A DNA stretch of 64,000 bases, taken from the NCBI GenBank assembly GCA_033002965.1, contig JAURVB010006275.1, forward strand, positions 81,149-145,148, given 5' to 3'. The notes under the pieces were generated by a model. That model did not search any database, was not told the origin of the DNA, and was given only the letters and a program-made list of their open reading frames with translations. The position numbers and the translations under genes were made by a program. This document shows positions 34,779-47,275 of this stretch, one piece after another (positions within the stretch are counted from its first letter, which is position 1; each line of letters starts with the position of its first letter). Origin of the DNA: Piper betle. Lineage: Eukaryota > Streptophyta > Magnoliopsida > Piperales > Piperaceae.

Positions 34779-35445
34779 TAGGGTTGTTAAACGAGTGAGT
34801 GAGTCGAGTTTAATTTGTATTTGAACTTGGCTCGAATAATTCGAAGTTTGTTCGAACTCGACTCAAGATCGAATAAATTTTGAACATACATATTCGAATT
34901 CTATTTGAATATCTTTTATACGTTCGAGCTCAACTCAAGTTTGAATACACTTAAATTGTTTAATTTTTACGAGCTTTTACAAGCTCGAAACCTAGCTTAG
35001 TCGTAAATTCGAAACCGTCCGATTAAAAGTCAAAAAAAATATAAACATCATGACTTGAACCCACAACCTCAAGCCTTTATTTAATTTCAATACCTTCCAT
35101 CTCAACCATCTCACTTCTTTATTATTATATTATATATAAATAAATATAACTAATTATAATTAAATTTATTAATTTATATATATATTATTAATATACAATT
35201 GATTCGTTTATAAAAATTATATTATTATATTATTTTATTGAGTCGAGTTTGAATCAAACTACGAGTCGATTTCAAATTGAGTTCGAGTTATAATCGAGTC
35301 GAATACTACCTTGTTCAAACTCAACTCGAAGGATTTGAATTTGAATTGAGCTTGAACTCGAGTATTTAAATGTCAGAGTTTTAAATCAAACTGAGCCAAA
35401 TGCCAAATATTCACTGGGTTTTGGCTCGCTCGATTAGCAGCCTTA
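34779..35445. mobile_element. hAT-type non-autonomous element, second family
   Basis: 667 bp. Ends TAGGGTTGTTAA... and ...TTAGCAGCCTTA are imperfect inverted repeats (9 of 12). Flanks TACAATAT and TACAACAT are an 8-bp duplication with one mismatch. Subterminal GAGTCGAG/CTCGACTC motifs around an AT-rich core. No coding capacity. Confidence 0.65.
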
Positions 35446-35453
35446 TACAACAT

Positions 35454-37985
35454 TGTTGGGTTTTTAACTGTGGGTTCTAATTTGTTGCATTGGTTGAACC
35501 AACAAATGACACAACGCTACTCAATCCAGATTCTATTCTTGGAAAGGATGTCAATCTTATCATTAATTTTTCATTATAAAATATCTTATTTTTTAGTTGA
35601 TGATGGTGAATAGTTCATCATTCTTACTTATAAAATGCTTTTTCTTTGTGTCAATAAATCTAGAGGTTGATGTTTGGAAATTAGTGAATATATAATCTAT
35701 TGATGCCACTGACGGAGTCTGCATAACGTCTATTTATCTTCTACACAAGTGTGTAAAGACAAGTTATAGCAAAAGTTATTGGTAGAACGGTGTTTTGAGT
35801 CTTCTATATATTTGCTGTAACATCTTTGAACATCTGATCCCTTGTTGAAGTATTTTTTGGGGCCAATTATTCTCTTTTTTCTTTTAGTATTTAGATATAT
35901 TGAATTATTTATTATACAATTCATAGCCTTGACGTTAAAATTATTTTGTATTTTGAATATATTATTTGTGGGAGAAACTCTATGTATCGTTAGGCTCTCA
36001 TTAAGTCCTTTAATGAGTATGATTTTAAAATCATGACATTTCTCAATTTGGCCGTGATTGTATTTTCGATCAATATTGATTGAGAACCTAGTATAAATTG
36101 AATTGTGAATGCAAATATTATTTGATATGATTAATCTAAACGTAATATGCAGATTGGACTCAAATTTATGCTTGTTTTGATTATGTGTTTCACATTTCAA
36201 CATTAAGAGTTTATTTTGTTGTGAAAGTAATGGGAGGTTAATAAGTGAAATCTGTTTTTTTAACATTTTCTATTAAACTGCAGTAATCAACCTCATGGAT
36301 AAAAGTGTGACAATTTATTTAATTAAAAACAATTGATTTTGACGGTACGAGACTAACACGTAATTAAATTATCGTTTTGCAAATTAATATATCAACTTCA
36401 ATTTTTTTAAAAATAGAGTAGCTAATATTTAAATCAATTTACTAATATTAATCATCAATAGCCTGCTCATTACATGGCCCATGGGTCTTACCTAGTAATA
36501 ATAAATTTTGACATATATTGGTGAACAATACTACAATATTATGGCCCGGAGGCGGACGTAGATGCGGATGAGGATGCAATGCAGGCACGGAAGTGTCACC
36601 TTTACATAATTACATAATTGAAAAAAGCAGCAGCCAAAAGTTGGTTTGTGCCATAATTGTATTTTTATTTTCAAGCCATAATAATCGGTAGCATTGAAAT
36701 ATAATAACAATATATATATTAATAACATATAAAATTAATTATTACTAATTGTTATTTTTAGATAAAAATATCTATTTAACTTTGGCAAAAATATTAAAAA
36801 TATTTTCAGTTTATGTAAATAATAATAATCTTAATTGAATATGCATAAATAAGTGAAAAAAATTAATTTAAGTAACATTTTAATAATTAAATGTAATTAA
36901 TCTTTTTAAATATTTTAATTTGAATAAAACAATACTCTAAGTTTTTTCAATAATAATAAATAATAAATAAATAATTCGAAATCTTAAATATATAAAAATC
37001 CTAAATTAAGTATGCATTATTAAGAAACTTTAATTCAAGTAATATGGTTATAAATATAGGTAAAACTTACATTTTTTAGAATTTATAATTTATGTGTTAG
37101 TAATAATTTATATGATAATTATACTTCAATGTTTTTCTAATTATAAATAATAATTATACAAATTTTAAATTAAGTATGTATTGATGAACTATAGAATTAT
37201 TGTGAAACTAAAATGAACTTCTACGTAAAAAAGGCTAAAATATGATGAGTGTAAAAAAATAAAATAAAATATTGTTTTAATGTGTGTGAGTTGATATATA
37301 CATCCACACTTACATGTAATCAGATTGGGGCGATTATCAGAGTTATTATGTCACACAAGGTTGATATATTGCATACATGACAGGACAAAATTGATGTAAT
37401 AACGTGTTGAAAAAGAAAAACATTCATGTAATATCAAAACTTTGAGAAATACATGTATTTTGTCATTCCGTATAAAATATTAAAAAATGTTTAAAAATTA
37501 TAAATACTATATATTAATAACGTGCAAAATTAATTTTAAAAATTCATTAATTATTATTTTCAAATAAAAATATTTCAATTAAGATTATAGATCAAGGTCA
37601 TTAAATAAATTTTAATAGTATTAAATTAAATTAAATTATTTTTTCATGAAAAGTTGTATCTTATTTTATGGCCATCCTGGTTTTAGTCTTTGCTTCTAGT
37701 TTTCGTCTTTGGGCTTCTAGCAGCTTCACCTTATCCGATGTGCTCTTTTCATTTGCTCTCACTGGTGGTTGGAAATATGGGAAAAGTAAAGATTGGTTTG
37801 TAGCTTTGCACCTTTTCGTGGAAGCTGGCTGGAAGGTGGCCGTAGTTGTAACTTGGAAGTGATTTTTTGTTTGCTTAAAACTTTCCACACGAAATCCAAT
37901 AAAAAGACTTTGATGTGCATACTAGAATACCAATCCGGTATATATATATATAGGACAGGGAGTCCTTACCTGCACTTGAATTTAT
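35454..37985. other. very AT-rich intergenic DNA
   Basis: No recognised gene. A 178-codon minus-strand open frame (35730-36266) is Asn/Ile/Lys-rich and looks like a by-product of AT richness. At 37935-37955 there is a TATATATATATA stretch and at 37975-38030 a short tandem duplication (CTTGAATTT...GAGCCGTTGAT twice) just before the GRAS frame. Confidence 0.4.
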
Positions 37986-39185
37986 TTGGAGCCGTTGATG
38001 TGCTTGAATTTGTTTCGAGCCGTTGATTTCCAGCACCCTTCACCCTCTCCCGAGCACAGGCAGGGGATCACGACTACCGCCATGATCACCTCTTACTTCC
38101 TCCGGGCCCTCGTCGCCCGCTCCGCGCGCCTCTTCCCGCTGACCGCCACCGCCACCGCCGCAGTCATCCCGACCTGGCCGGCGAAGGCCATGACGGTGAC
38201 GGAGCTGGCCGGGTACGTCGACCTCATCCCATGGCATCGGTTCGGCTACTGTGCTTCCAACGGCGCCATCTGCAGGGCCGCCCTTGGCAAGAGCAGAGTC
38301 CACATCCTCGACTTCACCACCACCCACTGCATGCAATGGCCGACGCTGATCGACTCGATGGCGAAGATGGCAGGCGGGCCGCCTTCCCTTCGCATCACCG
38401 TGCCCAGCATTCGGCCGCCGGTGCCTCCGTTCCTCGCCGCGCCCATCCGAGAGGTGGGTCTCCGACTCGGCAACTTCGCCAAGAGCAGAGAGGTCCCCTT
38501 CCACTTCCACGTGATCCCATCCCTCGCAAATAACGACGACGACGACAGCAATATCTCGGCGGAATCCAACGATGATTTGCTGCTCGCCCAATTGGACCCT
38601 TCTCGTCTCGACCTCAGAGACGACGAGTTCTTGATAGTGAACTGCCAGAGCTGGCTCCGCTACCTGTCGGACGAGCTAAGTGGGACGTCGACGTCGGCGC
38701 TGCCCAGCACCAGAGACGCCTTCTTGAGCATGGTTCACAGCCTCAACCCGGGGCTGGTTCTGGTGACCGACGAGGACGTGGATCTGGACTGTTGCACGAC
38801 CCTCACCTCCCGAATCGCCTCCTGCTTCAACTACGTGTGGATCCCCTTCGATGCGTTGGAGACGTTCTTGCCGAGGGAGAGCGAGCAGCGGATGGGATAC
38901 GAGGCCGACGTCGGGCACAAGATCGAGAACGTCGTCGGGTTCGAGCGGCGGCGGAGGATCGAGCGGCCTGAGACGGCGGTGAAGACGGCGCAACGGATGA
39001 GGAGGGCAGGGTTCGGGAGCTTGCCGTTCTGCGAGGAGACGGTGAGGGAAGTGAAGGTGTTGTTGGATGAGCACGCGAGCGGGTGGGGGATGAAGAGGGA
39101 GGAAGATCATAACTTGGTTCTAACATGGAAGGGGAACAATGCTGTGTTTGCCGCTGCTTGGGTTCCTACCACCTTCCATGGTTGA
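37986..39185 (+). CDS. SCL32-like GRAS transcription factor, N-terminally truncated
   Basis: Intronless, GC-rich 399-codon frame. Recognised GRAS blocks: end of the first leucine-rich region (ITSYFLRALVARSARL, residues ~32-49), ELAGYVDLIPWHRFG, the VHIID core as VHILDFTTTHCMQWPTLIDS, the FNYVWIPFDALETF block, GYEADVGHKIENVVGFE, and the C-terminal SAW motif (AGFGSLPF; WGMKREED; LTWKGNNAVFAAAWVP). These match SCARECROW-LIKE 32 more than other GRAS branches. In SCL32 about 60-70 further residues (CANAIES..LAQQILWVLNNIA) precede ITSYFLRAL; here they are replaced by a short unrelated leader from Met 37986 or Met 38082. A TATA-like stretch lies near 37940. The protein is probably truncated or derived from a 5'-truncated copy; the rest is intact. 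Confidence 0.85.
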   Translation: MEPLMCLNLFRAVDFQHPSPSPEHRQGITTTAMITSYFLRALVARSARLFPLTATATAAVIPTWPAKAMTVTELAGYVDLIPWHRFGYCASNGAICRAALGKSRVHILDFTTTHCMQWPTLIDSMAKMAGGPPSLRITVPSIRPPVPPFLAAPIREVGLRLGNFAKSREVPFHFHVIPSLANNDDDDSNISAESNDDLLLAQLDPSRLDLRDDEFLIVNCQSWLRYLSDELSGTSTSALPSTRDAFLSMVHSLNPGLVLVTDEDVDLDCCTTLTSRIASCFNYVWIPFDALETFLPRESEQRMGYEADVGHKIENVVGFERRRRIERPETAVKTAQRMRRAGFGSLPFCEETVREVKVLLDEHASGWGMKREEDHNLVLTWKGNNAVFAAAWVPTTFHG

Positions 39186-39774
39186 TCGGTGCAACTCGGT
39201 TAATTTCTCTCTGCAATATATCTGTGAACAATGCTTCAAGTCGCACGTTGCTTTCTACCACATCGTTTCAAACGAAATTTTATCATAAAATTCCCCTCAA
39301 GGTTTTGAAGTGGCCGGTGAGCAATGTTGGTGCATTTTCTTTCACACCTGCATGTTTGAGAAGAAGAAATCATGCAAAAACGTACCTAGCTTTGAGCAAC
39401 TTTTCATTCATGGATTCAAGCTCTAATTAGTAGTAAGGTACCTTCGTGCAATTCTTTAATAAAGGATTTAAGTACTAATTGCATTTGTTGGTTTGAAAAT
39501 TTTTCGCTCCTCCGTCGAGGCGTCGCCAAGAACGTTCTTGTTGGGTGTCTCTGTTTTGCAGCACAGGCAAGTTGCATGTGCTTCAAAACAGAGGCTTTCC
39601 TATATATATATATATGCATGATTATAATAGTTTTCCATTTATCATTTTAAGTTGCGGTTAGTTGCTTGAATAAGAGCCACAAGATGGATGAATGGATTTT
39701 ACAAGTCTTAAGCTAACAATGTACGATCAAGGAGACAAAGTGAATGATAAATTTTCACCCGTTTTGTTGGGCTC
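39186..39774. other. 3' flank of the GRAS gene
   Basis: AT-rich with no gene; ends where the long-LTR composite is inserted. Confidence 0.4.
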
Positions 39775-39779
39775 CTATG

Positions 39780-40957
39780 TGTAACACCCTAAATGTGGTT
39801 TACGCTCGTGAATCGAACCGATATGTTACAGGCTCTGGTTAAGTCGGCTAATCCGAACCTAACTCATGCAGATCTAATATCGGCGTCTTAAGATGAAGAT
39901 ACAGCTCGCAATGCATGGATAAATGCACAAACTCTAACATAGTATTACATGAATGACATACAATTCAAAGTACACACCAATACAATCACGATCAAACTCA
40001 ATAAAAATTCTAAAATAAAACAGACAGAGTCTCCCCTAAAAGTGCAATTAGGGTCCACCCTGTCAAAATAACATATACCAATATATATACATATATCAAC
40101 AATTTCAATCACACATAATTTAATATACTATATACTCATTATGGAACTTGGGTTTCAATCCACCACACTTCTGCTGTGCACTCTGATCACATTTCACTCC
40201 TTGTCATCATGCCTTAGTTTTTCATCACGTCATAACATCATCTCATTACATTTAATCATATCCTATCATGTCTTAGCATTTCACAACATTCACAATATAA
40301 TAGCATCATAAATAGAATATTAACGGCTCTATCAACTGACATGTGTGCAACCGATAACAGTGCTCCTCTGTCGAAGCCGGCCCCTCCAACGTGTGATTAT
40401 TACTTACATATAGTATAAAAATACGTCAGTAACAAGTGTTACTGGTCCGGAAAATAAAATAACTATAACAAGCTAGCTATGAGAGCAAACTCTCGTATGA
40501 AAGAAAACATTATATACTCTACATGAACACTCTGAAAGGCACTACTGAAGAGCCACTGGGATGCAGACCCGGTAGTAACCCGAACTTACTGATCTGCTGC
40601 TGCTGATGCCGCTCTCGGCATTTTCTTACTTCATTTTTCTGGTCTCAAATCCTAAGCCCTCTCCTTACCCCCATATTTCTCCTGGCCTTGAGCACGAAGG
40701 CCGAGTACTCTTAGGTAGTCGCCTTTAGTACCCTTTAAACCACAAGTCCGGACATGCGACTGTACTAAACAGTACCCGTAAACCTCCACGTTCTCCGGGT
40801 GTGAGGAACTCAAACGCGGAGTTGTCAGGATCCCTCGGGAATGGAACAGTCCAGTGGCACTAATCCAGAGCCCGCTTTGACTGTCACGGTATCCACTCAT
40901 TGTACGTGCAGTCGGTTTCTCTATCTCTCGTCTCACTGAAAACGAAAACTATATATG

Positions 40958-40992
<35 letters not shown>

Positions 40993-43900
40993 GGCTGGGT
41001 AGGGATTTATATAATAGGCCCGAAGGCAACTTGTGGTGGATCTTATTTTCAAAATCATCCTCGAGGGGTTATTAATCCGGAAATATGTTCGGCTAGATGG
41101 CCCGAGTTAAGTGGGATCCAATAAAACGCCACTTAACCCGTCCTGCAAATGATAAGATAAACATACAATAGAAAGACGTAAAACAGAGTCGAGTCCTAAA
41201 CGGACCTGGTAGAAGCTCCAAGCGTGTCATCGCGCCTAGGCGGCGAGCTCCTACTCCGTACCTACACATCAAAACTAAATACTAACGCCCACTAACTAAA
41301 TGATGAATCACACACAATGACCGTCAATCAACAATCAAATAATCATAAATATGAAAATAATTCTAACTAATATTATTCATACCAATTTTACTGTGTTTTT
41401 CCTAAGTTACATCGTACCCGATTAACATGCTCAAATTTACTTTACATCATCGGATCACTTAATATTTACTCATTACCAATCATATCATACATATCATTAC
41501 TTCTTTCATGCTCAGACTTCTATCATGGGAATCACTCAATCCTATCATGTTGTGCTAGCAATCATCATCAATTTTAAATAATCAAATCGGAGGTAATTAT
41601 ACCTCACATCGTCGACAATCGGCGACGGCTAGGGTTCCGTCGCGTGTCTCGGAGCTCAAATTCGGCGCTCCTCGGCGTCCGACGTTCGATCGGGCTCGAC
41701 TGGGTGAGCCCCGCAGAAGATCCGGTGAATTCCGGCGAATTCCAGAAATTCCAGTTTTCCGACGATTTTCGGCGGTTTTCCGGCAGCTTCTGGCGGTTTT
41801 CCGGCTACAGTCGCCGGCTGCGTCTACTGGCCGAAAAGTGGTCGTGTTGGGTACCCTTGGAACCGGCTCGGCAAGCCCGACTCATCTACGAGGTCGATGC
41901 GGCCAACGGAGGTAACAGCTCACCGGAAAATGCATAAAATAGAGCGGCGGCGATGGGAGAAGAATCCGGCCGATCTGGGCGGCACTAGCCTCCGTTCCGG
42001 TCGGGGAAGGTCACTGGGCGGTCAATGGTGCTGAGGCGACCCCCTGATCGTGGCGGCGACAGTCGCCGGCGGCGAAATCAGCGACGCGACCGAAACTTAG
42101 CCGCGGCGCTAGGCACGGTGATTCCAGCGTCACGGCGGCCTGGCAGTGGCCGGGGCTGGTCGGGCGGCACGACAACACTGCGGCGTGGGCCTGGCGACGA
42201 CGATCGGCAGCAGGCCGACGTCGACGGCGATGGCGGCGCGGCTAGGGTTTGGATGGGAAGGGAGGAAGAAAGGTCGGGGGTGGAGAAGAAATGGTTGGGT
42301 GGCAAACTTGTAATTAAGACTTGACTCGTCTCCGGCTCGAGTCAAGTATAATAACTAAGTCTTATTAAATCCTAAAAAAAATTCATAAAAATCGGGAAAA
42401 ATCCCGTAAAATCAAACAAATACCAAACATCGTAATGATATGCTCTAGAACTATCAACCCACCCAAACTGCCCGTAACGCGTCCTAACGCGATAAACGGC
42501 CTAAAACTAATTCTACGATCCACTATATATAAAAATAAAAAAAATAACTGGCATACTCTCACATATTCTAATAACTCATTCTGTTTTGTCGTGTTCATAA
42601 CGTTATCATTATATACTTGGGTACGCATGACCCTCATAGCTCATACACACGACCGGCGTCGGCTCGGTTCACGTGTCCTGAAACTAACTCAACTCGAAAA
42701 ATAATGGTCGACCCGACCGGTTCTGAATATAAAACCCTAACTCGAATCGTGGGTTTTACACATACTCTATACCTACACATCAAAACTAAATACCAACGCC
42801 CACTAACTAAATGATGCATCATGCACAATGAACATCACACTCAAAATACAAACAGTATCCAGCTATAGCCAAATAATCATAGATATAAAAATAATTCTAA
42901 CTCATCCTATTCATACTAATTTTATTACATTTTTCTAAGTTACGCCGTAGTCACTTATCATGGTCTCATTAGATCGCTTACTCTTCATTCACACGTAATC
43001 TCATCATGCAACTCATCGTTTCATCCATAATTAAGCATTAATCACATCAATAAACCAACCCTAGCATGTTGTGCTAACAATCATCAAGTTTAAATTATAA
43101 ATTCGGAGGTAATTATACCTCACGTCGTTGGCAATCGGCGACGACTAGGGTTCCGTCGTGATTCTCGGAGCTCGAATTCGGCGCTCGTCGGCGTCCAAAG
43201 TTCGATCGGGATTGACTGGAAGAGCTCCATGGAAGATTCAACGAATTCTAGCAAATTCAGTTTGTCGGCAGGTTTCGACGGTTTTCTTGCAGCTTCCGGC
43301 AGTTTTCTGACAACAATCATCGGCAGCGTCTATTGGCTAGGTAGGGGTCATACTAGGTACCATTGGAACCGGCTCGGCGAGCCCGATGCATCTATGGCGT
43401 CGACATGGTCGGCAGAGGTGGCGGCTTGTCGGAAAATGGCAAAACAGAGGCAGCAGCGATGGTTGACTCGATCTGGCCAGCCTGGGCGGCGATGCCTCTG
43501 TTCCCGCCGAGAAAGGTCACTGGGTGGTCGATGGTGCTGAGGCGACCACTGGATGGCGGCTGCGACAGTCGCCGAAGGTAGAATCGGCAACACGACCGAA
43601 ATGTAACCGCGGCATTAGGCGCAGTGATTCCAGCATCACGGCAGCCTGACAGCAACCGGGACTGGTCGGGGTGGCACAACGACGCCATGGTAAGGCTAGC
43701 CGGCGATGCCCGGTGGCAAGGCAACGACGGTGCCGGTGGTGGTGGCACCAAACAGTGGGGGCAGCTAGGGTTTGGAAGGGGAAAGTATTGAGGGAAGAAA
43801 AGAAATGGTTGGGTGGCAAACTTGTAAATATTACTTGACTTGACTTCATCTCGAGTCAAGAATAATAACTAAGTCATATTAAATCCTAAAAAAATCGGGA

Positions 43901-44263
43901 AAAATCTCATAAAATCAAACAAACACCAAAACATCATAATGATATGCTCTAGAACTATCAACCCACCCAAACTGCCTGTAACGCATCCTAACGCGGTAAA
44001 CAACCTAAAACTAATTCTACAATCCACTATATATAAAAATAAAAAAATAATTGGCATACTCTCATATATTCTGATAACTCATTTTATTCTACTGTGTTTA
44101 TGACGTTATCATCATATACTTGGGTACGCATGACCCTCATAGCTCATATATTCGACTGGCGTCGGCTCAGTACACGTATTCTGAATTTGACTCAACTCGA
44201 AAATAATGGTCGAACTGGCCGGTTTCTAAATATAAAACCCTGACTCGAATCGTGGGTTTTATG
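39780..44263 (-). mobile_element. composite of one full and one partial long LTR (B3+B4)
   Basis: On the minus strand: a partial LTR (44263 to about 42763, first half of the family sequence) joins directly to a full 2981-bp LTR (42760-39780, TGTAAAACCC...GGGTGTTACA). The pair together, not the full LTR alone, is flanked by the 5-bp repeat CTATG (39775-39779 and 44264-44268), showing a single insertion event. The end of the partial 5' LTR and the whole internal region are deleted. Each LTR has the GC island (41.6-42.3 and 43.1-43.8 kb). Confidence 0.75.
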
Positions 44264-44264
44264 C

Positions 44265-45120
44265 TATGGGCCTCCAAAAAAACTTAAAATAAATTTTACA
44301 TGTCTTTCTTAATCTAAGAACTAGCGCAATGAATAAAATTTTTTCATTAGTCTACATAAAGTCACTAGTTACCTCCGAAACTAATGTAAAATTAACTCAA
44401 TAATTTTCTCCCTCATATATCATACCATCCAAGTCATCTCCCCCTCACCAAATAATAGGTACACATATTATAGTGAAGTTCTAGGTGACTCTAATTCGGG
44501 TTAGCTATCATCTGAATCATCTTCTCCTCACCAAATATTTAGTTCACATCTTATAGTGAAATTTGAAGAGACTCCATTTTAGGTTGGGTTGACATAAAAT
44601 AAGGCAAACTGAGACAATACAAAAACTAACCTAGCTCTGATATTATTCTTAAACCTTATCAGTCCCAAAAAGACTTGAAATAATTTCACAGGCTTCTCTT
44701 CATCCAAACATTAATTTAAAAAATAAGATATTCTTATTAGCCTAGAGAGTTTCCTGTTAGCGTATATGGGATATACGACCGACATACTATAAGACAAATA
44801 CATGTTATAGTGAAATTTCAAATGACTCCAATTTGGGTTAGATACTATCCAAATTATCTCTCTCACCACATATTAAATCAACATCTTATAATAAAATTCT
44901 AGAAGACTCAGGTAGGGCTAATATACAATAAAGTAAATTTAGAGAAACCGAAACAATACTAAAACTAACTAGACTCTAATACCATTGTTAGGCCCGGTAA
45001 ATCTCAAAAAGACTTAAAAATATTTCACATGCTTCTCCTAATCTAAAAATTAACTTACAAAATTAAACTTTACTGTTAACCTATTAACTTTCCTATTAAA
45101 TTATATCAGATAAATTATTA
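44265..45120. repeat. degenerate tandem repeat, three units of ~340-390 bp
   Basis: Units are marked by CCAAAAAAACTTAAAA (44274), CCCAAAAAGACTTGAAA (44667) and CTCAAAAAGACTTAAAA (45006), each followed by a similar '..TTTCACAxGCTTCTCxTxATC' segment and preceded by 'TATAGTGAAATTC..GACTC.AATT.GGGTTAG' blocks. No coding. Confidence 0.6.
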
Positions 45121-45253
45121 TTGTTTCAGGGGTAAAATGGAACACTGATCTCTGTTTGCATTTGCATATACAGTAAAGTTTCCAAGCAAATAAATTTTAA
45201 ACGAGTCTGTATCATTCGAAATAAGCTTGAAGAGGGATAGAGGTGCTTCTCTG

Positions 45254-46265
45254 CTACAGCTTGGAATTGGGAGAAGGCTTGGCACTTTTAGTTGAGATGA
45301 ATGTTTTCATCCTTTGGAACTGCTCTATGCGCATACCTTGATAGAATTCGTGGCCTCGTGCCTACATTCATCAATCGGCACCATCTCAAATCGACTGTTG
45401 ATGACAGATCAAGGAAGAAAAAAGAGCTTTTTTCTAATCTGCTAGGCAGCTATAAAACAGATTATAGCTATTATTCAGATTACCTTCTCCTCATCAAGGG
45501 CTTGACGAAGCTCCATCTTGTAGCCATCGTTGAGGATGCTTTTGTAGCGGAGCACCATGTCGTGGTTGTTCTTGAGGATGGCCTCCGCCACCTGCTCAGC
45601 CTTGTTCAACACCTCGCCTCTCTCCACCACGTGATTCACCAGGCCCCATTTCTCGGCCGTCTCGGCGGTGATGGGCATGCAGCTCAGAGAGACCTCCCTG
45701 GCCCTGTTTGGGCCGATGATGCGCGAGAGCCTCTGCGACAACCCCCACGACGGATAGACGCCAAACCTGCATCGGCCGCCGGCGCGGCGGAAAAGAGGAT
45801 ATTAAGCTGCTAATCCTCCTCCCCCACACACAAACAAAAATGAATGTTTTGGGTGTTCAGAGGGCCAAACCTGGAATGGGTGTCAATGAATTTGGCGTCA
45901 TTGCTGGCGATGAGAATGTCGCAGGCGAGGGCGATCTCGAAACCGCCCGTGACGGCGAAACCGGTGACGGCGCCGATGATGGGCTTGCGGCATGCGTTCA
46001 TCTGGTGGATGGGGTCCATCTCCTTGTTGCCGACGTCCCCCTTGAAGACCTCCTCCGCGGCCGTGAGGTCCACCCCGGAGCAGAAGGCCCGGCCGGCGCC
46101 GGACAAGATGATGACCTTCACCGAGTCATCCCCGTCGAGGTCTCTGAAAGCGCGCGCCAGATCGTGGATCATGGCAACGCTGAGCGAGTTGAGAGACTTG
46201 GGGCGGTTCATGGTGATGAAGCCGATCCCTTTTGGGCTGCGCTCGATCTTGATCAGCGGCTCCAT
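45254..46265 (-). CDS. ECHIA: monofunctional enoyl-CoA hydratase, peroxisomal (ECHIa type)
   Basis: Three exons: 46265-45871, 45766-45484, 45361-45254 (GT-AG introns), 261 residues, close to the ~265 of Arabidopsis ECHIa. Crotonase fold: NRPKSLNSLS near the N-terminus, oxyanion-hole segment AFCSGVDLTAAE (~61-72), GAVTGFAVTGGFEIALACD (~98-116) with the catalytic Glu at 110; the second catalytic Glu of mitochondrial hydratases is replaced in DTHSRFG (His130), as in plant ECHIa. The C-terminus ...PNSKL is a type 1 peroxisomal targeting signal. Known role: hydration of 2-trans-enoyl-CoA in peroxisomal degradation of unsaturated fatty acids. Start chosen at the ATG at 46265; a TATA box lies at 46373-46368. 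No disruption seen. Confidence 0.92.
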
Positions 46266-46367
46266 CCAAATCTCCACTTCTCTACACCTTCAATCGGGAT
46301 CGGGGAAGGCCGGAACCTATTAAACAGTGGGGACATTTAGCGACTTGCGCCGGTAGGGAAGTCATTA

Positions 46368-46373
46368 TTTATA
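46368..46373 (-). promoter_or_regulatory. TATA box of the enoyl-CoA hydratase gene
   Basis: TATAAA on the minus strand within GGTATAAATAATG, about 105 bp upstream of the ATG, in otherwise GC-mixed sequence. Confidence 0.5.
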
Positions 46374-47231
46374 CCGGTCAGGCTGAAGATTCTACCCCAA
46401 TCGATTTGCCCATTTTTATATACTCATTTTATTTTTAATTATATAACTCATCACTAGATTGAAGTTAATCTTAAAATATTTAACTGTCGAATTTTTCATT
46501 TGGTGTGATAATCAATGTAGACTTTTATAACATTGGTTTTTTACTTACTTATTTTCTGTTTTATTAGATTAATTTACCATAACTCAGATGATCAAGATAT
46601 TTAATATTTTGTGTGCGGAAAGTTAATTTATATGATTATAATTTGTAACCTTCTTAATATTATTAATTAATATTATATAAAATAATGAAAAATTAACTAT
46701 TAGTTACCCATTTAATCGATGACATAATAATAAAAAATTAATTATGATAAAACCTTTTAAACTTTGTTAATGACTTAATTACATACAATTTTTTTAAAAA
46801 AGTTATAGTGAATGTTATTAACCAAGTAATAATGTGAATATTTGCAGCCATACTTGGGAGGGTTTTTAATTTTTTTTGAAAAAACACCGAAAAAAGAAAA
46901 CTTTGCATAGGTAGGGCTATTTTTTTTTTTGAAAAAACATTGAGAGAAGAGAACTTTGCATAGGTTAAAATGTACATCCTAATAACAAGGATAAGTGGAT
47001 TTAAATATGTAGCTTTGGAAAACGGTTTGATAAGTTAATCAAAGTGAATTATGCATATGACATAAAATAGGGGAAAATCATAAAATGAATATAAAAAATA
47101 ATATTGATAATTTATTTATTGATTGATGAACTTGAGAGAGTGAGATGCGTTTATATGGGGGTGACGCTAGTGGAGCATAAATCGTCATTGGTAAGCTGTA
47201 AAAATGGCAGGAAATTATTTAAAAGGATTTT

Positions 47232-47275
<44 letters not shown>

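Noticed and set aside
35730..36266. 178-codon minus-strand open frame
   Set aside because: Asn/Ile/Lys-rich composition as expected by chance in AT-rich DNA, with no recognisable motif; a decayed element cannot be excluded.
38040..39110. Several open frames antisense to or out of frame with the GRAS gene
   Set aside because: Shadows of a GC-rich coding sequence; only the 37986-39185 frame has GRAS motifs.
39780..42760. B3 as a simple solo LTR
   Set aside because: Its own flanks (CTATG and CATAC) do not match; the duplication only fits the B3+B4 pair.
45301..46340. Plus-strand open frames over the enoyl-CoA hydratase gene
   Set aside because: Antisense shadows of the crotonase exons.
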